DNA from: Rhabdornis inornatus
Lineage: Eukaryota; Chordata; Aves; Passeriformes; Rhabdornithidae
Length of the DNA stretch: 64,000 nt
NCBI GenBank assembly: GCA_013397075.1
Contig: VWZS01010170.1
Coordinates: 1,053,208 to 1,117,207 of the forward strand
Direction of reading: 5' to 3'
The notes under the pieces were generated by a model. The model was not told the DNA's origin. It was given only the letters and a program-made list of their open reading frames with translations, and did not search any database. The position numbers and the translations under genes were made by a program. Shown in pieces: positions 14,083-26,139 of the stretch; positions within the stretch are counted from its first letter, which is position 1; each line of letters begins with the position of its first letter.

Positions 14083-14214
14083 CGAGAGAAATGTTTCGAT
14101 GTTATCGTGAACAAACGATGCAACATCTTGCCAGTCCAGAATATCTCCAAGCCAGCTGTTTTGACGATTTATGTGCCATTTGTGCCCCTTGTGTCTTCCA
14201 GAATGTGTTACATT
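14083..14214 (-). CDS. TMEM245: TMEM245 exon 12
   Basis: A 132-nt symmetric phase-0 exon, residues 544-587: NVTHSGRHKGHKWHINRQNS, then WLGDILDWQDVASFVHDNIE and TFLS. The His/Lys-rich block is a polar loop with an NVT sequon; the second half looks amphipathic. Acceptor gtttttaag. The donor is gtttgt, which departs from GTRAGT at +3 and +4, making this the weakest 5' splice site in the gene. Confidence 0.94.
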
Positions 14215-16067
14215 CTTAAAAACAATGAAAACAGAAATTCAGATAAAATTTAGAGATTTGAGAAAGTCAAAAGCTAATGCTTTAGACTGATGTTTTCTTA
14301 ATGAGGAATAGATCCAACATGCATCTAACTATTTAGAGCTGCTTTAACTGGCATCCCCAAAAATACCTGGAAGCACTCTGTACACTGGAAAAATTACAAT
14401 CTGACAGAAAGCTGTAGTTAATTATCCCATTTAATTACATATGAGTATATTATATCGATTCACCTCTGTTAAAAATTAACTTTACTGCTTGACTGATACA
14501 GTGGTATCTGTTTTGCTCTTAATGAACACACAAGAAAGAGGCAATGATTTCAGTTACTGCCTGCATCATTTACTGTTTGCAACATACAAGTTTTCCCAGT
14601 ATAGCCCATAAAGAAAAATGCAAGCAGAAGCCCAAGCAAGTAGTTTTCTCAATATTAGTTTCTATCTCTCCACAGGTAATGTTCAATCACACTAAACCTA
14701 AAAGCTAAACTGGATGCACAAGGATTTCTTCTGACTACACACCTTTGTAACTGCAACACAAGAAGACAACAGGACGTGGCCATAAAAAAACCAGCTAATT
14801 CCTTAAGTGGCTCCTCCCTAATTATGAAGTAGCCTATTGCCCAGTGAATACTACCTGATTGCCACTTTGAATGAGGCTATTAGACTCAGTCTGGGACTGT
14901 GACAAGTGCTTCAGTGAAGGATGCCAAAATTCTCTGTAAGCAAGCTTAAGCAAACCCGCTGACTACAACATCCTAGTCTTTAATAGAAGGAGACTTCTTA
15001 CATTCTTAACTCTAATTTTTACAATAAGCATTCTACTACTTGTTTTCTGCACACTTTTAGCCTTAGCAGCCTGCATTGAAAATGACAGCATCTTTTTTGC
15101 CACACATGGCAGATAACATTCCAAGTGCAGTCCCTACACTGATTTATCTAACAGCATTACATTTTCTGCTTATTTCCAACTCTCTCTAGATGCACTGTTA
15201 CACTTGGTGATGCACAATTAGCAACCTTCTATAACAATCCATTGCCAACAGTGAGATCTTTCTTCTGAGCTAGCAATTTATTTAGAGTAGAAACATATGA
15301 GTAGTCAAAAATATCCCTCCACTAGGCCTTCTGTATTTGTAAACTGTATGGAGACCTATCATCTGTTCATCTAGTTCTATACCAAAACTGTATTTCTTTA
15401 ATGCAGAGATCTCCTTGGAATTTTAGAGGTACTTGAAGAATAACTGCATAAAGAGAAGTGTTTATATAATCGCAGTCATTTAAATATACAGAAGTATTTC
15501 AGGAATATGACTTCTGGATTTGCTATTTCCATGGCACAATGGCTAATAAATTGCTTTTTCCTTTAAAAGGCAAACAGCATTGGCAGCATAACAACAATTT
15601 AACTCCTAGGAACTTTTCAGGATTCAGTATACAGAACCCATTATAAGATGGCTGCAAAAATGCATTGTAAGAAACTTAACGAGAAGACAATTTCTTTCTC
15701 ACAATTCCAAATTAACAAAAGTTACACACATTATGCAAAAGACCAATTGCCTTTTCCCAAGACCTCAACAACACAAAAATTCAGCAGAAAGTGCTAAACT
15801 ATGAAACACTAATAATAAAAAGTGAGAAAACTGTAAAATGGCACACACAAAACACACTTAAGTGTAGGACACAGCTCTGGTTATACTAGAAGTGTGACTC
15901 TAGAACAATGTGTCTTACACACTTGAAATTTTTACATTCTTTTTACCGACCTTTACTCAACCTTCCAACTTTCTGCTAAACTCTTCCTCAGAAATGTATA
16001 CTTAGCATAATTATCTCATAGTACTAAGTGATAGTTTATATGAGTACCATTTAAATAAGTTACCCAC
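14215..16067 (-). other. TMEM245: TMEM245 intron 11
   Basis: AT-rich intron of 1.9 kb. Nothing recognisable beyond the splice sites. Confidence 0.85.
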
Positions 16068-16166
16068 CTTCACAAACCAAGAGTGATAAAGCCTGTCCCA
16101 GAGCTCCAGCACTTGTTTTTCAATCACAGCAGTGTTATTTACTTTTTCTCCTAAAATCTTATGGAG
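16068..16166 (-). CDS. TMEM245: TMEM245 exon 11
   Basis: A 99-nt symmetric phase-0 exon, residues 511-543. It begins LHKILGEKVNNTAVIEKQVL and ends ELWDRLYHSWFVK. It is predicted helical and soluble, with an NNT sequon. Acceptor gtgttttag, donor gtgggt. Confidence 0.95.
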
Positions 16167-16960
16167 CTAAAACACATAAAAATCTTTTATTATACTGGAC
16201 AGAACAAAGCAGGCATCCATTGATGAACTTCAACCTTGATGAATAACAAGATTGTCTGTAAAGGCACATTTCAAACCCAAGTTATTAGAAAAATTAGTAT
16301 CAATATGAAATGCACACTTCAGACAACATAGTTCATAATAGAAAGACTTTGTTAAAAAACATTCTGCTGCACTAAGGACTTCTTTCTGCACTGAAAAACA
16401 GATGCTGTTTCTAAAATGCTTATCTTTAGAGTAAATATTTCAAATAATTTGATATGGGTGCTAGATATCATATATATAAATAAGCATCTTGGCAAATTCT
16501 TCCGAAGAAAGTTAGTTTAACTATATAAATTATGATAAAAAAAAGTCCAGTGTAGCACACCCAGCCCATACAGAAATTAAGGGGAGAGAGAGGCGCAGTG
16601 GTTGCAATAAAAGTCTACATTGTATACAACAGGACAGCTGAAGCCAGTTCAAAAAGAAAAATAACTCGATTTTATTTAATGCATGTTCACTAGGAATTAT
16701 TAGAATGATGACAGATTCTTCAGTTCTTAAAAATAAACTATCCTCTGAACAGAAAAGACTACTGAAATCACTCCCACTCTTCCTTCAGAAGTCCCAAACC
16801 AGAGTGGAAGGAATAGATCTATCAACAAAATGGTTAAACACACGGAAAAGAACTACTGACAAATGTATTTTTATTTCTTGTTACTTTTATGAAATACAAG
16901 AAATTAAAAAAAAAAAACAAAAAATCAAAGAATTGGAGTTTTTTGACAGCTCACTCTTAC
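16167..16960 (-). other. TMEM245: TMEM245 intron 10
   Basis: The shortest intron (794 bp). It contains an A-rich stretch near 16904-16925. No other feature seen. Confidence 0.85.
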
Positions 16961-17051
16961 CTTGTGTGTGATCCATTCTCGGCCATACTGGTATACATTG
17001 TTAGCTGCAGAATTGAGTGCTTTCTGAATGACCTGGGCTTCTGGGAGCCAG
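16961..17051 (-). CDS. TMEM245: TMEM245 exon 10
   Basis: Completes the Asn codon split with exon 9, then reads WLPEAQVIQKALNSAANNVY followed by QYGREWITHK (residues 480-510). No hydrophobic segment. Acceptor atccccccag, donor gtaaga. Returns the frame to phase 0. Confidence 0.95.
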
Positions 17052-19168
17052 CTGGGGGGATTTTAAAGAGGGAAAACAAAGTTGACTGCTATACATTATA
17101 CCCACTTCATTACAGCAAAACACAACGTAAATTATAATTCTGAAACAACAAATCATTACGGTTAAATACATATAAACTTATTACAACTTGAGTGTTTCCT
17201 TCTACATAGCAAGAAATAGATTTTCCCATAAGCAAAGCACAATTAAATCTAGGGCCTATCACTGCATTTAAAATCCTCCAAGGCTCCTGAAACCTTAATT
17301 AAATTGGTATCTCCACTTTCTCAAAAGAGATCTGCATGTCTGCTATTCACACAACACTGTTTTTTTTCCCCAGAGTCTACTGAAAATACTGTATGAAGCA
17401 TTCTCACCTAGCTTGCAAACACAATCTTTTGAATACAAGCTGAATGTAAATTGTTAACATAGTTTCCATGAAAAAGTAACCAGCTGACAAAAGGTTTGGA
17501 CATCAATTATTTCTAAGTCCTCGCCAAACCACCTGCTTGTGAATTTCTTCAGGGACTCATGTCACTTTCAAGCAATGCACCATACTGAGTTGGCAGCATT
17601 TCACCACTCGTGAATACAGGGCACACAATCTCTGCTTTGACTTTCTTTTTACATCTTGATTCAATGGCACTTGTTGGAGCCCTTCCAAAACAAAATTAAA
17701 GCATTCAGGAAAACAGAACTGCTGTATTTGTTCACCTGACTGAAGATCAACATGGAAGCTCTTTATCTGTATAATGCTTCAGAAATGTTCCAGATTGGAA
17801 TTCCAAGATATTTCAGTCACTCACCTCTAAACATAACACAAGCATCAAGCAATGAAAGCTGGTAGAGCTTCATGGACTTGGGAAGAGGTATTCTTACTCA
17901 TAATGAACTAAAATATAGTGTGCTACAGATACTTCAAATTTGGATGCAAACACTGGAAGTAAAAATGCTAGAATTCTGCAAATTATTTAACTAGTACTAC
18001 AGTAATTTCATTATGTAAATAAGCTTCTGACAGTCAAATTTTCATCTTCATTATTCCCACTTATTTCCATCTTACAGCAAAACAGAAAGGACAAAACACA
18101 AGAGATGCCATGCAGGAATAAAAACAAGTGTTTAAGTACTTTCTGTTCTCTTAACTGTGGTTACTTTAGCAGTGCTAAAGGACATACTACTACAGTGGTT
18201 ATTAACTACATCCTTTAATTCTGTTTTTGAAAAATTGTGTTGCTCTTATACTACAGCATCTGCTTTCTTTCAATCTTCTTAAATCACTATAATTTATTTA
18301 GAATGTGCCCTTGAAAGAGTAAACCATTCTTGTTCTGGAGAGATCTTTTTTTGCTGGCATTAAATTAGTATCTCACATTTGCCCAATGTCGGTTTAGCTG
18401 AAGCAGAATGGAAGCCACCTGGAACACACCCCCTTAAAATCATACTTTTCAGTCTCACCCATTCCCCCTCTGATGTTCATCCAATGACTCCTTTGCTCAC
18501 CCATGTTTTTCTCTAGACACATTTCCCTCAAAACCTTCTCTCATCCTTGCTACTTGGTGCTTACTTTAGTCATTACACAGACTAAACTTTACATGCTTCC
18601 CACTGTGCACACTATACACATCTGCTCTTAACAGGAATAGCCCTGCCCAGCTGATTCAAACCCAGCTCCCCCCATCCACCATTCTTTCCACTCTTGAAGT
18701 CTTCTTCGGTTCACTCCAGGAACAATGTCTTCAACTCCTATTCCTTCAAATGCTCTCCACATCCATGCCCCTACGTTTAAAAAATAATTTAGCTCTATCT
18801 TGAAACTTTCTAGAGAGAGCATTCTTTGCCAGCACTTTTCTTTCATAGGATAAAGGGAAAAAATACAGATCTCTTTATTCTCTGCACTGTACAAGTTTCT
18901 TCTCCACAACTGTAGCTAGAAAAGTTCATGCAGCCATCCTTCACCACCAAAATCCAACCAGTCCTCTAATGAGATACCACACTGACAGTCCTCCAGAGTG
19001 ATGCATAAACATCCCTGCTGTCTGAGAGTTTAGCTTTTATATCTGCCTGTGAGAGACACCCACACTTCTGTTCACCTAGGGGATTTTTTAGATTAAGAAC
19101 TATGCATAAGAGCACCTGGAAGCTTGTTCATCCACCCTATACTATTCGCTTAACTTCAGCATTCTTAC
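17052..19168 (-). other. TMEM245: TMEM245 intron 9
   Basis: A 2.1-kb intron. The right part (about 18420-18920) is pyrimidine-rich on the + strand, hence purine-rich in the transcript. No repeat family recognised. Confidence 0.8.
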
Positions 19169-19251
19169 TTTGCCCATTCTGGGTGACTGGCTACTGTCTC
19201 ATTGATCAAGCTGCTTGTAACTTGAATCATGTGAACACTCTCTTGATGTAC
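19169..19251 (-). CDS. TMEM245: TMEM245 exon 9
   Basis: Encodes residues 453-479 plus two bases: VHQESVHMIQVTSSLINETV then ASHPEWA. It is a soluble loop with an NET sequon at about residues 470-472 that could be glycosylated if the loop is luminal. Acceptor taatttag, donor gtaaga. The 83-nt length shifts phase to 2 and is compensated by the 91-nt exon 10, so the two must be included together. Confidence 0.94.
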
Positions 19252-20570
19252 CTAAATTAAAGACAGAGAGGAGAAATGTTATGCAATGCAAACTACAACT
19301 CTTCCTAGGTTCAGAAATAGATTTTTTTATTGAGCGGGGGGGAGGGACGTGGTATCGGGAGGAAGAGGGTGGGGCAGCAGGGAGAAGGTAAGCAGGGCAG
19401 CAGTAACCAGTTCATATATTTAAAATATAATTCTTCCAGTGCAAACAGCCCACTACGAAGAAAGAAGTTCCATTAACCTAAGAAACACATAGTCAATACA
19501 ATAACAAATTCTGGTCATTAGTAATAGCAAATGGAAATTTAAACCTTTTCACATCAGTGGGAAAAATTCAACAATAACAGCAGTGCTGTCAAGAGAAGCA
19601 CTAAAATACAAAGCAAAGTTTCAGATACACCTTTTTAAGCCATATATCAAAGAAGTGTAAAAATGAATGAATACTTAGCTCTACCATGACCAGCGCTGCT
19701 ATGAAATGCCTAACCAAATAAATTCTTCAGCAAGAATGATAAAATACACCTTTTATAAATATCTTAATAGTCCTTTTGTGAATGTAAGGGAGCTTTAGGC
19801 AGGAATGTTTGCACAACTTCTAAAGTCTTCAGCTTTAAATACTCAACATTACATATGCCTACATTTTGGAAAAAGGAGATTGACATCAGAACCCATTGAC
19901 CTTTGTCCCACAACTGTATTCAAGTCAAACATTCAATCTCCACTGACTGTTTCAAGTATGAACACAGCTCCGTTAAAGAAAAAGGAAAAAAGTACATGAG
20001 TGACCTCTTCTGGTGAGCAAAAAAACCCACACCTGAACTCAACCATAAACCAAAAATCACTCCCAGAGAATAACTGATCACGAATCTCAGTACATTTAAG
20101 TCAGAAAAGGATACCATGAGGTTATTACAGGCAATTACACAAACAAATTGACAAACACACCTTAATTATTTTGCAAATGTTTCTGATGTGAGGTAATTAA
20201 ACAGAAAAAATTCTAAGTGGTTTTTCTGTTGAAAAGGAAAGTGTCAACAGGATGCAAAACAAATCTGTTCCTGTCTGTAATATGTAAGGTAATAATTCGT
20301 CTACTACAATGATTTTTTTTTCCAAATATCTCTACATTAGCCTTGTCAGATAGGTAAAAACCACAGAAATATAAAGAAATATAAATATTGAGATTTTTAT
20401 ATATTTTTGTATATTTTATAGTCTTGGAATGGTGACAAGTTCAACTATAGAGCAATTAGTTCCTAAACATTTAGAAAAATCCTTAAAACTACACAATCCC
20501 TTATAAGTATCAGTAACCGTCACCAGCAATGAAAATGAGCTCTATGATTATATTCGTTAGCACACTGTAC
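19252..20570 (-). other. TMEM245: TMEM245 intron 8
   Basis: A 1.3-kb intron whose only striking feature is the G-rich block at 19335-19400 on the + strand (C/T-rich in the transcript), about 85-150 nt upstream of the exon 9 acceptor. Confidence 0.85.
19357..19382 (+). other. Canonical G-quadruplex motif on the template strand
   Basis: Four G runs with loops of 7, 1 and 5 bases (ggg-aggaaga-ggg-t-gggg-cagca-ggg) meet the G3+N1-7 rule. Further G runs lie just before it from about 19336. It sits on the transcribed strand of TMEM245. Motif is read directly; folding is inference. Confidence 0.75.
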
Positions 20571-20675
20571 CTTTGCAGTAAGGAGAAGAGCTAGCAGAAG
20601 GGTTCCAATCACCAGCAAAAATATTATGAAAATGCTGATTATTTTATCTAGCATTTTCTCCAACCACACGATAAT
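20571..20675 (-). CDS. TMEM245: TMEM245 exon 8
   Basis: A 105-nt exon, phase 0 at both ends, residues 418-452. It reads IIVWLEKMLDKIISIFIIFL and then a long hydrophobic run ending LLLTAK, giving an amphipathic start and one strong membrane helix. The acceptor follows an uninterrupted T tract (ttttctgcacag). The donor gtacag is weaker than consensus at +4/+5. Confidence 0.95.
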
Positions 20676-23600
20676 CTGTGCAGAAAAAAAAAAAGAAAGA
20701 CCAAATTATAGCACATAAATAAATCTTTAATGAAAGCAATGCTTTGTGTTATGCGACATTATTGTTATTTTTATTTACAATCACAATACCAAATCAGGCT
20801 CTAATCAAACAGCATTTATGCTCAAGCTTGGAAATGAACAATTAACAAGCGATGTTAGCATGATTAAGGTCATGGTATGACATGTGATTTTGCAAAAAAC
20901 ATGTACACATTACCACACAACATGGGAAGCTCTCTGCAAAGCAAGCAATAATTCAAAAATTACTTACTGGACCTAGAGAAGTACCTAAAGAAGACATTTA
21001 TGTCAACTAGAACCCAGAAATCTGTCTTTGTTTCTTGTCCTTCAGCAACCTGGAGACTTACAAATACTGTCTGCACAGGACTTCAAAGCTATCAAGGTAT
21101 ACTTTAAAGCACAACCATAACTTTCAGATTTGAATAGCTAAGAGCCATCTAAATGACAAATGAGGTATTTTTCCAAGTAATAAAATTTTTAAAGCTGCCT
21201 CATCACCTTCTGAAGTGAAATGGGAGAGGTGGGTTCTACATTATGGAATATCAGGCCAATTATTCAGCAGCAACTATTCCTATCCACTTCCAGTCTCAGG
21301 AGAATGCTCAGCATTAAGCATGCATCAGCTAAACTGACTCATACAGGAAAACAGGCATGTTTGTTGTTCTGTCAGTTTACAAAAAGGTCCATTCTATACA
21401 TGTCCAAAAGCAAATGGTGATGCCACGTTTGAGTAGAGAAATTCTGACAATGTCATTCAAAACAATGAAACTGCTCAGTCACATGACTTTGCAGAGCGCT
21501 CTGGAACAGTGCAAGCTTAGCTTGATCTCGTACACAAATTGACTGTTTACATAAAAAGCTGTGAAAGCACATGCAAGCATGATCAAATACATTTTTCTAG
21601 CTCCTACGGTTCAAATACCAGGTCTATTTCTACTCCATTTAGCATTACTACAGGAAAAAGCAAGAGCACAATTGTAAAATTTGATTTACGAGATCTGAGG
21701 TCAAAGCCAATGTGTAGTAAGCGAAAGTTACATATTCAAGTTATATATTCAACAATTAAGTTGGTAACTTTTTAGTTAGAGAACTTATAAAACTACTAAT
21801 ATGCATGCTAATGGTTTACATTAGTTCTTTCTTCATTATTTACTCTATCCCTACACATGAAATTGACCCGGGAACAATGAACTTCTCAGACTGCTGTGTG
21901 ATGATTGAATTGGTCAACACTGGAGTTAGATCTCCTATTTGAAAAAAGTAAAGATTTTTTTTGTGTGTGTTCATCCGGTAGCAGCTGAGCAGTTTATGTA
22001 CATCAAGTAATTATTTTAAACTTCGAGTTTTTACAACCAGCTCCTTGTTTGATCTAAATTAACACAAGTTCTTGTAACAAAGTCTGCACAACATTAAGAA
22101 CTGCAGAAAGAAACTCAGAAAACATGAGGGAGTGTGAAAAATCTTTTGTCTCGGGTATTTTTAACCTAAGTTTGATTTTCGGCTTGCTAAAATATCTCCG
22201 CCAACAGAAACACATTGCCAGTGCTGGAGGGAGGTGACCTGTCTGCAACAGCACTGCAGCTCTCTGAAGAATTTGAGTAGCCCCTACATAGGGTGTATAT
22301 ATATAGCATATATATAGGGGTTACCTCCTTGGAAATAAGGGATTTGCCGTGTCCTTACAAGTTTCATGTACATCTAATGATTATGCAAGAGAAGCAAGAA
22401 ATAAAAGTCATTGTTTCAAAGGACAAAAATAAAAAATATCATCAAGAAAACACCACTGGATAAGCATGGGAAGAAAATTTTACAGCATGGACTTCAAAAT
22501 GAAGCAATTAAAAATTAAAGCTGCCCTTGTCATTTCAGATGAAGTTCAAACTGCTATTTACTTTCTAAGTCAGAGTTAAAAGAAATCCAGTAGTCTTACA
22601 TATAGAACCTTAATCAGATTCACTGAATCCTTGTAATTGGAGTACTGTCAGAGATTTCAAAAAATGCTAGGCTCAATGATTGCGTGAGGGGTATCCAATA
22701 GATGAATACTCAGTGGAGGTGAGGCTGAATGCTTTATATGTTTTGTCATGTAGCAACTACTGGACAGTCAAGCTCCAAAAGACCAGGATGAGGACTCTCT
22801 CCGAGATGGCACATAACAGACAAGGTATTTTTCCCAGACACTCATACTGAGGGTTCAAATATGCCTGGACTGCCATTAAGGTGCCACTGCAGCACATGCA
22901 AATCCTGGATTACCTTTAATCTAGTTAGTAAAGTCATGGCAGCACTGATGATGTACTGGTACCACCAGCAGCCTCAGCCATGCAAGAGGTTTGTCTCTAT
23001 TTACTTGGCCAGGTATCCCAAGGAAGCCTGATGAAAGCCAGCTTTGGCAAGCCTACAGGTATTGCAATTACATCTCTCAACACAGACTTAAGGGGATCCA
23101 ACTTATATAAGTGGTACAGACATATTACAACAGAAGACTGAATTGGACTGAGTATCGTACAAGTAAAAGCAGATGGACAACATTCACTTAAGGCTGTATT
23201 TCTCTTTTATTCCTTCTATTGAAACAGACTTCCTTCCCCTACATTAACCCACAACACTTCCTTAGCAATCCCTCACCCTTTCACACTTTTGTTAAATACT
23301 GCATAGGTGCAGGTAAGCTACTCACTGCAGGGAGGCTGCACTGTTAAATGCCTGTGTGGTTTACTTATTACCGAATCAGATGAGACTTCTCTCCTATCCC
23401 AACCCTCCCTTACACTCCTCCTGTAAACCATGGGCATGCACACAGAGACAAACATGTACTGACTAAATGAACTCGTTAGCCAGAGGCCATCAAGTTTTAA
23501 ATTTGGTTCCAAGCTCCAAATAAAGGTTAGTCAACATCAGAAAGCTGAGACTGCCACAACACCCGATATTATGCAAAGGTAAATGAAAGCCAGGCTCCTA

Positions 23601-26115
23601 AGCTACAGAAGGTCACACTTGTAAATCGAAACTGAAATGTTACTGATTTGTGATACACTGTCCATAAAAAACTATCTTTAACTGTCACAGTTTTGAAAGG
23701 AAAGGTTATCAAGGTTTTTATTTTAATTTAGCTCACAGTAAAATATTTTTTACGATTGAGTTACATTCTATTAGAAAGCTTCTCAATAATTTGCAAGAAC
23801 TCCCTCTTCCAACTTTTGGATGATGACACAAACCATATTACATTATGCTGCAACAGAACTACAGTCCATACTTAGAAATCAGAAATCCTACTATCTAGAC
23901 AGGTTCTCCATGTTATCCAGTATGATACATCATCTATGAATTAATATTTGCAGGTTTCATACTGCCTAGCCTTCAGAGCAGTAATTTTTCTACTATGTTT
24001 AATTTACTACATTACCCAAAGAGTGAAGCACACTAAGGCATCTACTTCATTTTTGAATAAATCTACATAAAATTACCAACATGGACTTTTTTTTTCTGTA
24101 AACAGCTCCGCTATTTATGAGGATTTTTTTTCAAGACGTTCCTTAGACTTCTCATTTCCCTTTAGTTAGTTAATATTTGAAGATACCATCTCATTAATAT
24201 CATCTGCAGAGAATAAGAAGTCTGCAACTACAACATATCCCAAGGTTATGTTGAAATGAGTCAGCTGAGTAGTTAAGCTAGAAAAGGTAGAGAACAGTTT
24301 GTGTGAGGTCTCAACTCTACCTACACCAGTATCCCTCCAAAAGCAGCAGAAGAATTTAGCAATTCCTTCTAAAAAGCCCTGACATAGACAATGTTATTAA
24401 GAACAAATTATGCCAGACTGACTGAATCTATTTCTGTATTTCAGGCTATATATTCCATGAACATGAATCAAAAAGCCAAGGTTTATCACTAGCAGTCATA
24501 ATCAACCATAATTTCAAACTCTGCCAAATCCATATGATTTTTAATTTCCTGCTGGATTATCAGAAATTTATCTTTATGGTCTCTGAAGTACTTCCCTTCA
24601 AAGATGGGCAAAAAGCAGAAAGGCACAAAAGGAATCCCCTTTTAACTGCAACCAGTGCTCTGCAGTACAAATCCCATCCTTTTTTTGCCTCTGGTCGAGT
24701 GTGACTTTTTTTTTCAATTTTTAAAAAAAAAAATCACAAAACACTACACACAACAAAGTGAATCCACTGGTTGCACATTTTTTCACTTTAAAAAAAAAAA
24801 TCTTGATTATAATATTATTACTGTATGTTAATAAACAGAAGTCAACATTATGTAATACCATAGGACTTTCTTTCTACTTAAGAAACTGTAAAGTAAACTA
24901 ACAGTTTTCAAAGATAACTCCAAGGAACTAAAAAAAACCACACTCTGTTAAGAAACTATATCCACACAGTTTTGCCAAATAATGCAAGTTTCTAAACTAA
25001 AAATAAAATCCAAATTTTAGCATTTAAAGCTATTACAATTGAGTTGTTTTTGCAACCTACCAATATTAAGGAAAAAACCCCTATCTACTCATGAATTTTC
25101 AACGAAAATGACAAGTACTTAGAAAAAAAGCAGTTGAGACTACACTTCCTCTTGTGGCTCACCAAACTCAGCTCTTCACATTAACTCTGCTAACAAGCCA
25201 GTATCTAATAAAATAAATTTATGACAGGTTATGGTTGCACATAATTACTAATCACAAGTCACTCATATAAGATAAACATTTCAAAGTTGGGAAATAAAAA
25301 TGTAATTTTAAAACAAAAGAAATACAGTCAAGGGCAAAAGAACATTAAAAATGCGCCTCTTCATGGACAATTATAACTAAATCATGAAAACATATCATAC
25401 ACTTCTAAAAGCCACATAATAGGAAAAAATATTTCAGCTATACCAACTACTTAATTTTTAATTTATTTTTTTTAACCAGCCTTTTTCTTCCCTTCAGACT
25501 TGTTAAGATTCAGGAGTTCTGAGGCCATGCAAAGTCTCATCTCGCATGTATTCACTCCTGGTACACCACATACCATGCCTGTGTACACAGGCAAATTTGG
25601 CACTTCAAAAGTAAAAGATTGACAACACTCAGCGAAACCAGTCCATGCACTTTTTGAAGCACTTACAGCTTTACAACTGTGCTTCGTATCCTCGCCACTC
25701 CCCTGGTAATTCAGTTAACTGATGCTTTCTCTTAGCAGAGAACAGCTCTCCAAACTGGGAGAGAACTGGTTTTGTTAGGTGCACAAGTGGGGGCCAGGTG
25801 GAGATCAACTATTCTTAAATAAAAGTGCCCCTAAATCACTCTATCCCTTGATAAGCTAATGCAATACTCTGCTGTGCTAAACATTTAACTATGTGCGTTC
25901 ACTGGAGTAGAAGAGATCAGACAGAATTATATGACCTTCAGTAGCTTATACCAAGAGCTGGAAAAGAGACATTTGAGAGAGAATCTATATGAAGCAAGGC
26001 ATGTTAAGGATTGTTCATGCTGCAAAATAAAAAAAAAAATATTTAAAAAAAAAAATCAAACTCCCCAAAACCACAGAATCCATTCCTTGGAATCACAATT
26101 TTTCTGTTTATTTAC
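20676..26115 (-). other. TMEM245: TMEM245 intron 7
   Basis: A 5.4-kb AT-rich intron. It contains a short TA-rich run at 22294-22320 and poly-T/poly-A tracts at about 24706-24802. No transposon family recognised. Confidence 0.82.
22294..22320. repeat. Short TA microsatellite with partial dyad symmetry
   Basis: tgtatatatatagcatatat followed by atagggg, flanked on the left by cccctacata. The flanks pair with one mismatch, so a small AT-rich hairpin is possible. Confidence 0.6.
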
Positions 26116-26139
26116 CTTCTTATTAAGCCAGTGCCACAG
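26116..26139 (-). CDS. TMEM245: TMEM245 exon 7, 24-nt microexon (LWHWLNKK)
   Basis: Exactly 24 nt coding LWHWLNKK (residues 410-417), phase 0 at both ends. It is bounded by acceptor cactgacaag and donor gtaaat. The same eight residues occur between DSK and the next helix segment in the mammalian protein as remembered, which supports it despite its size. Upstream, the intron on the transcript strand has a pyrimidine-rich stretch and a TGC about 13 nt before the acceptor. Exons 6 and 8 join in frame with or without it. Confidence 0.92.
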
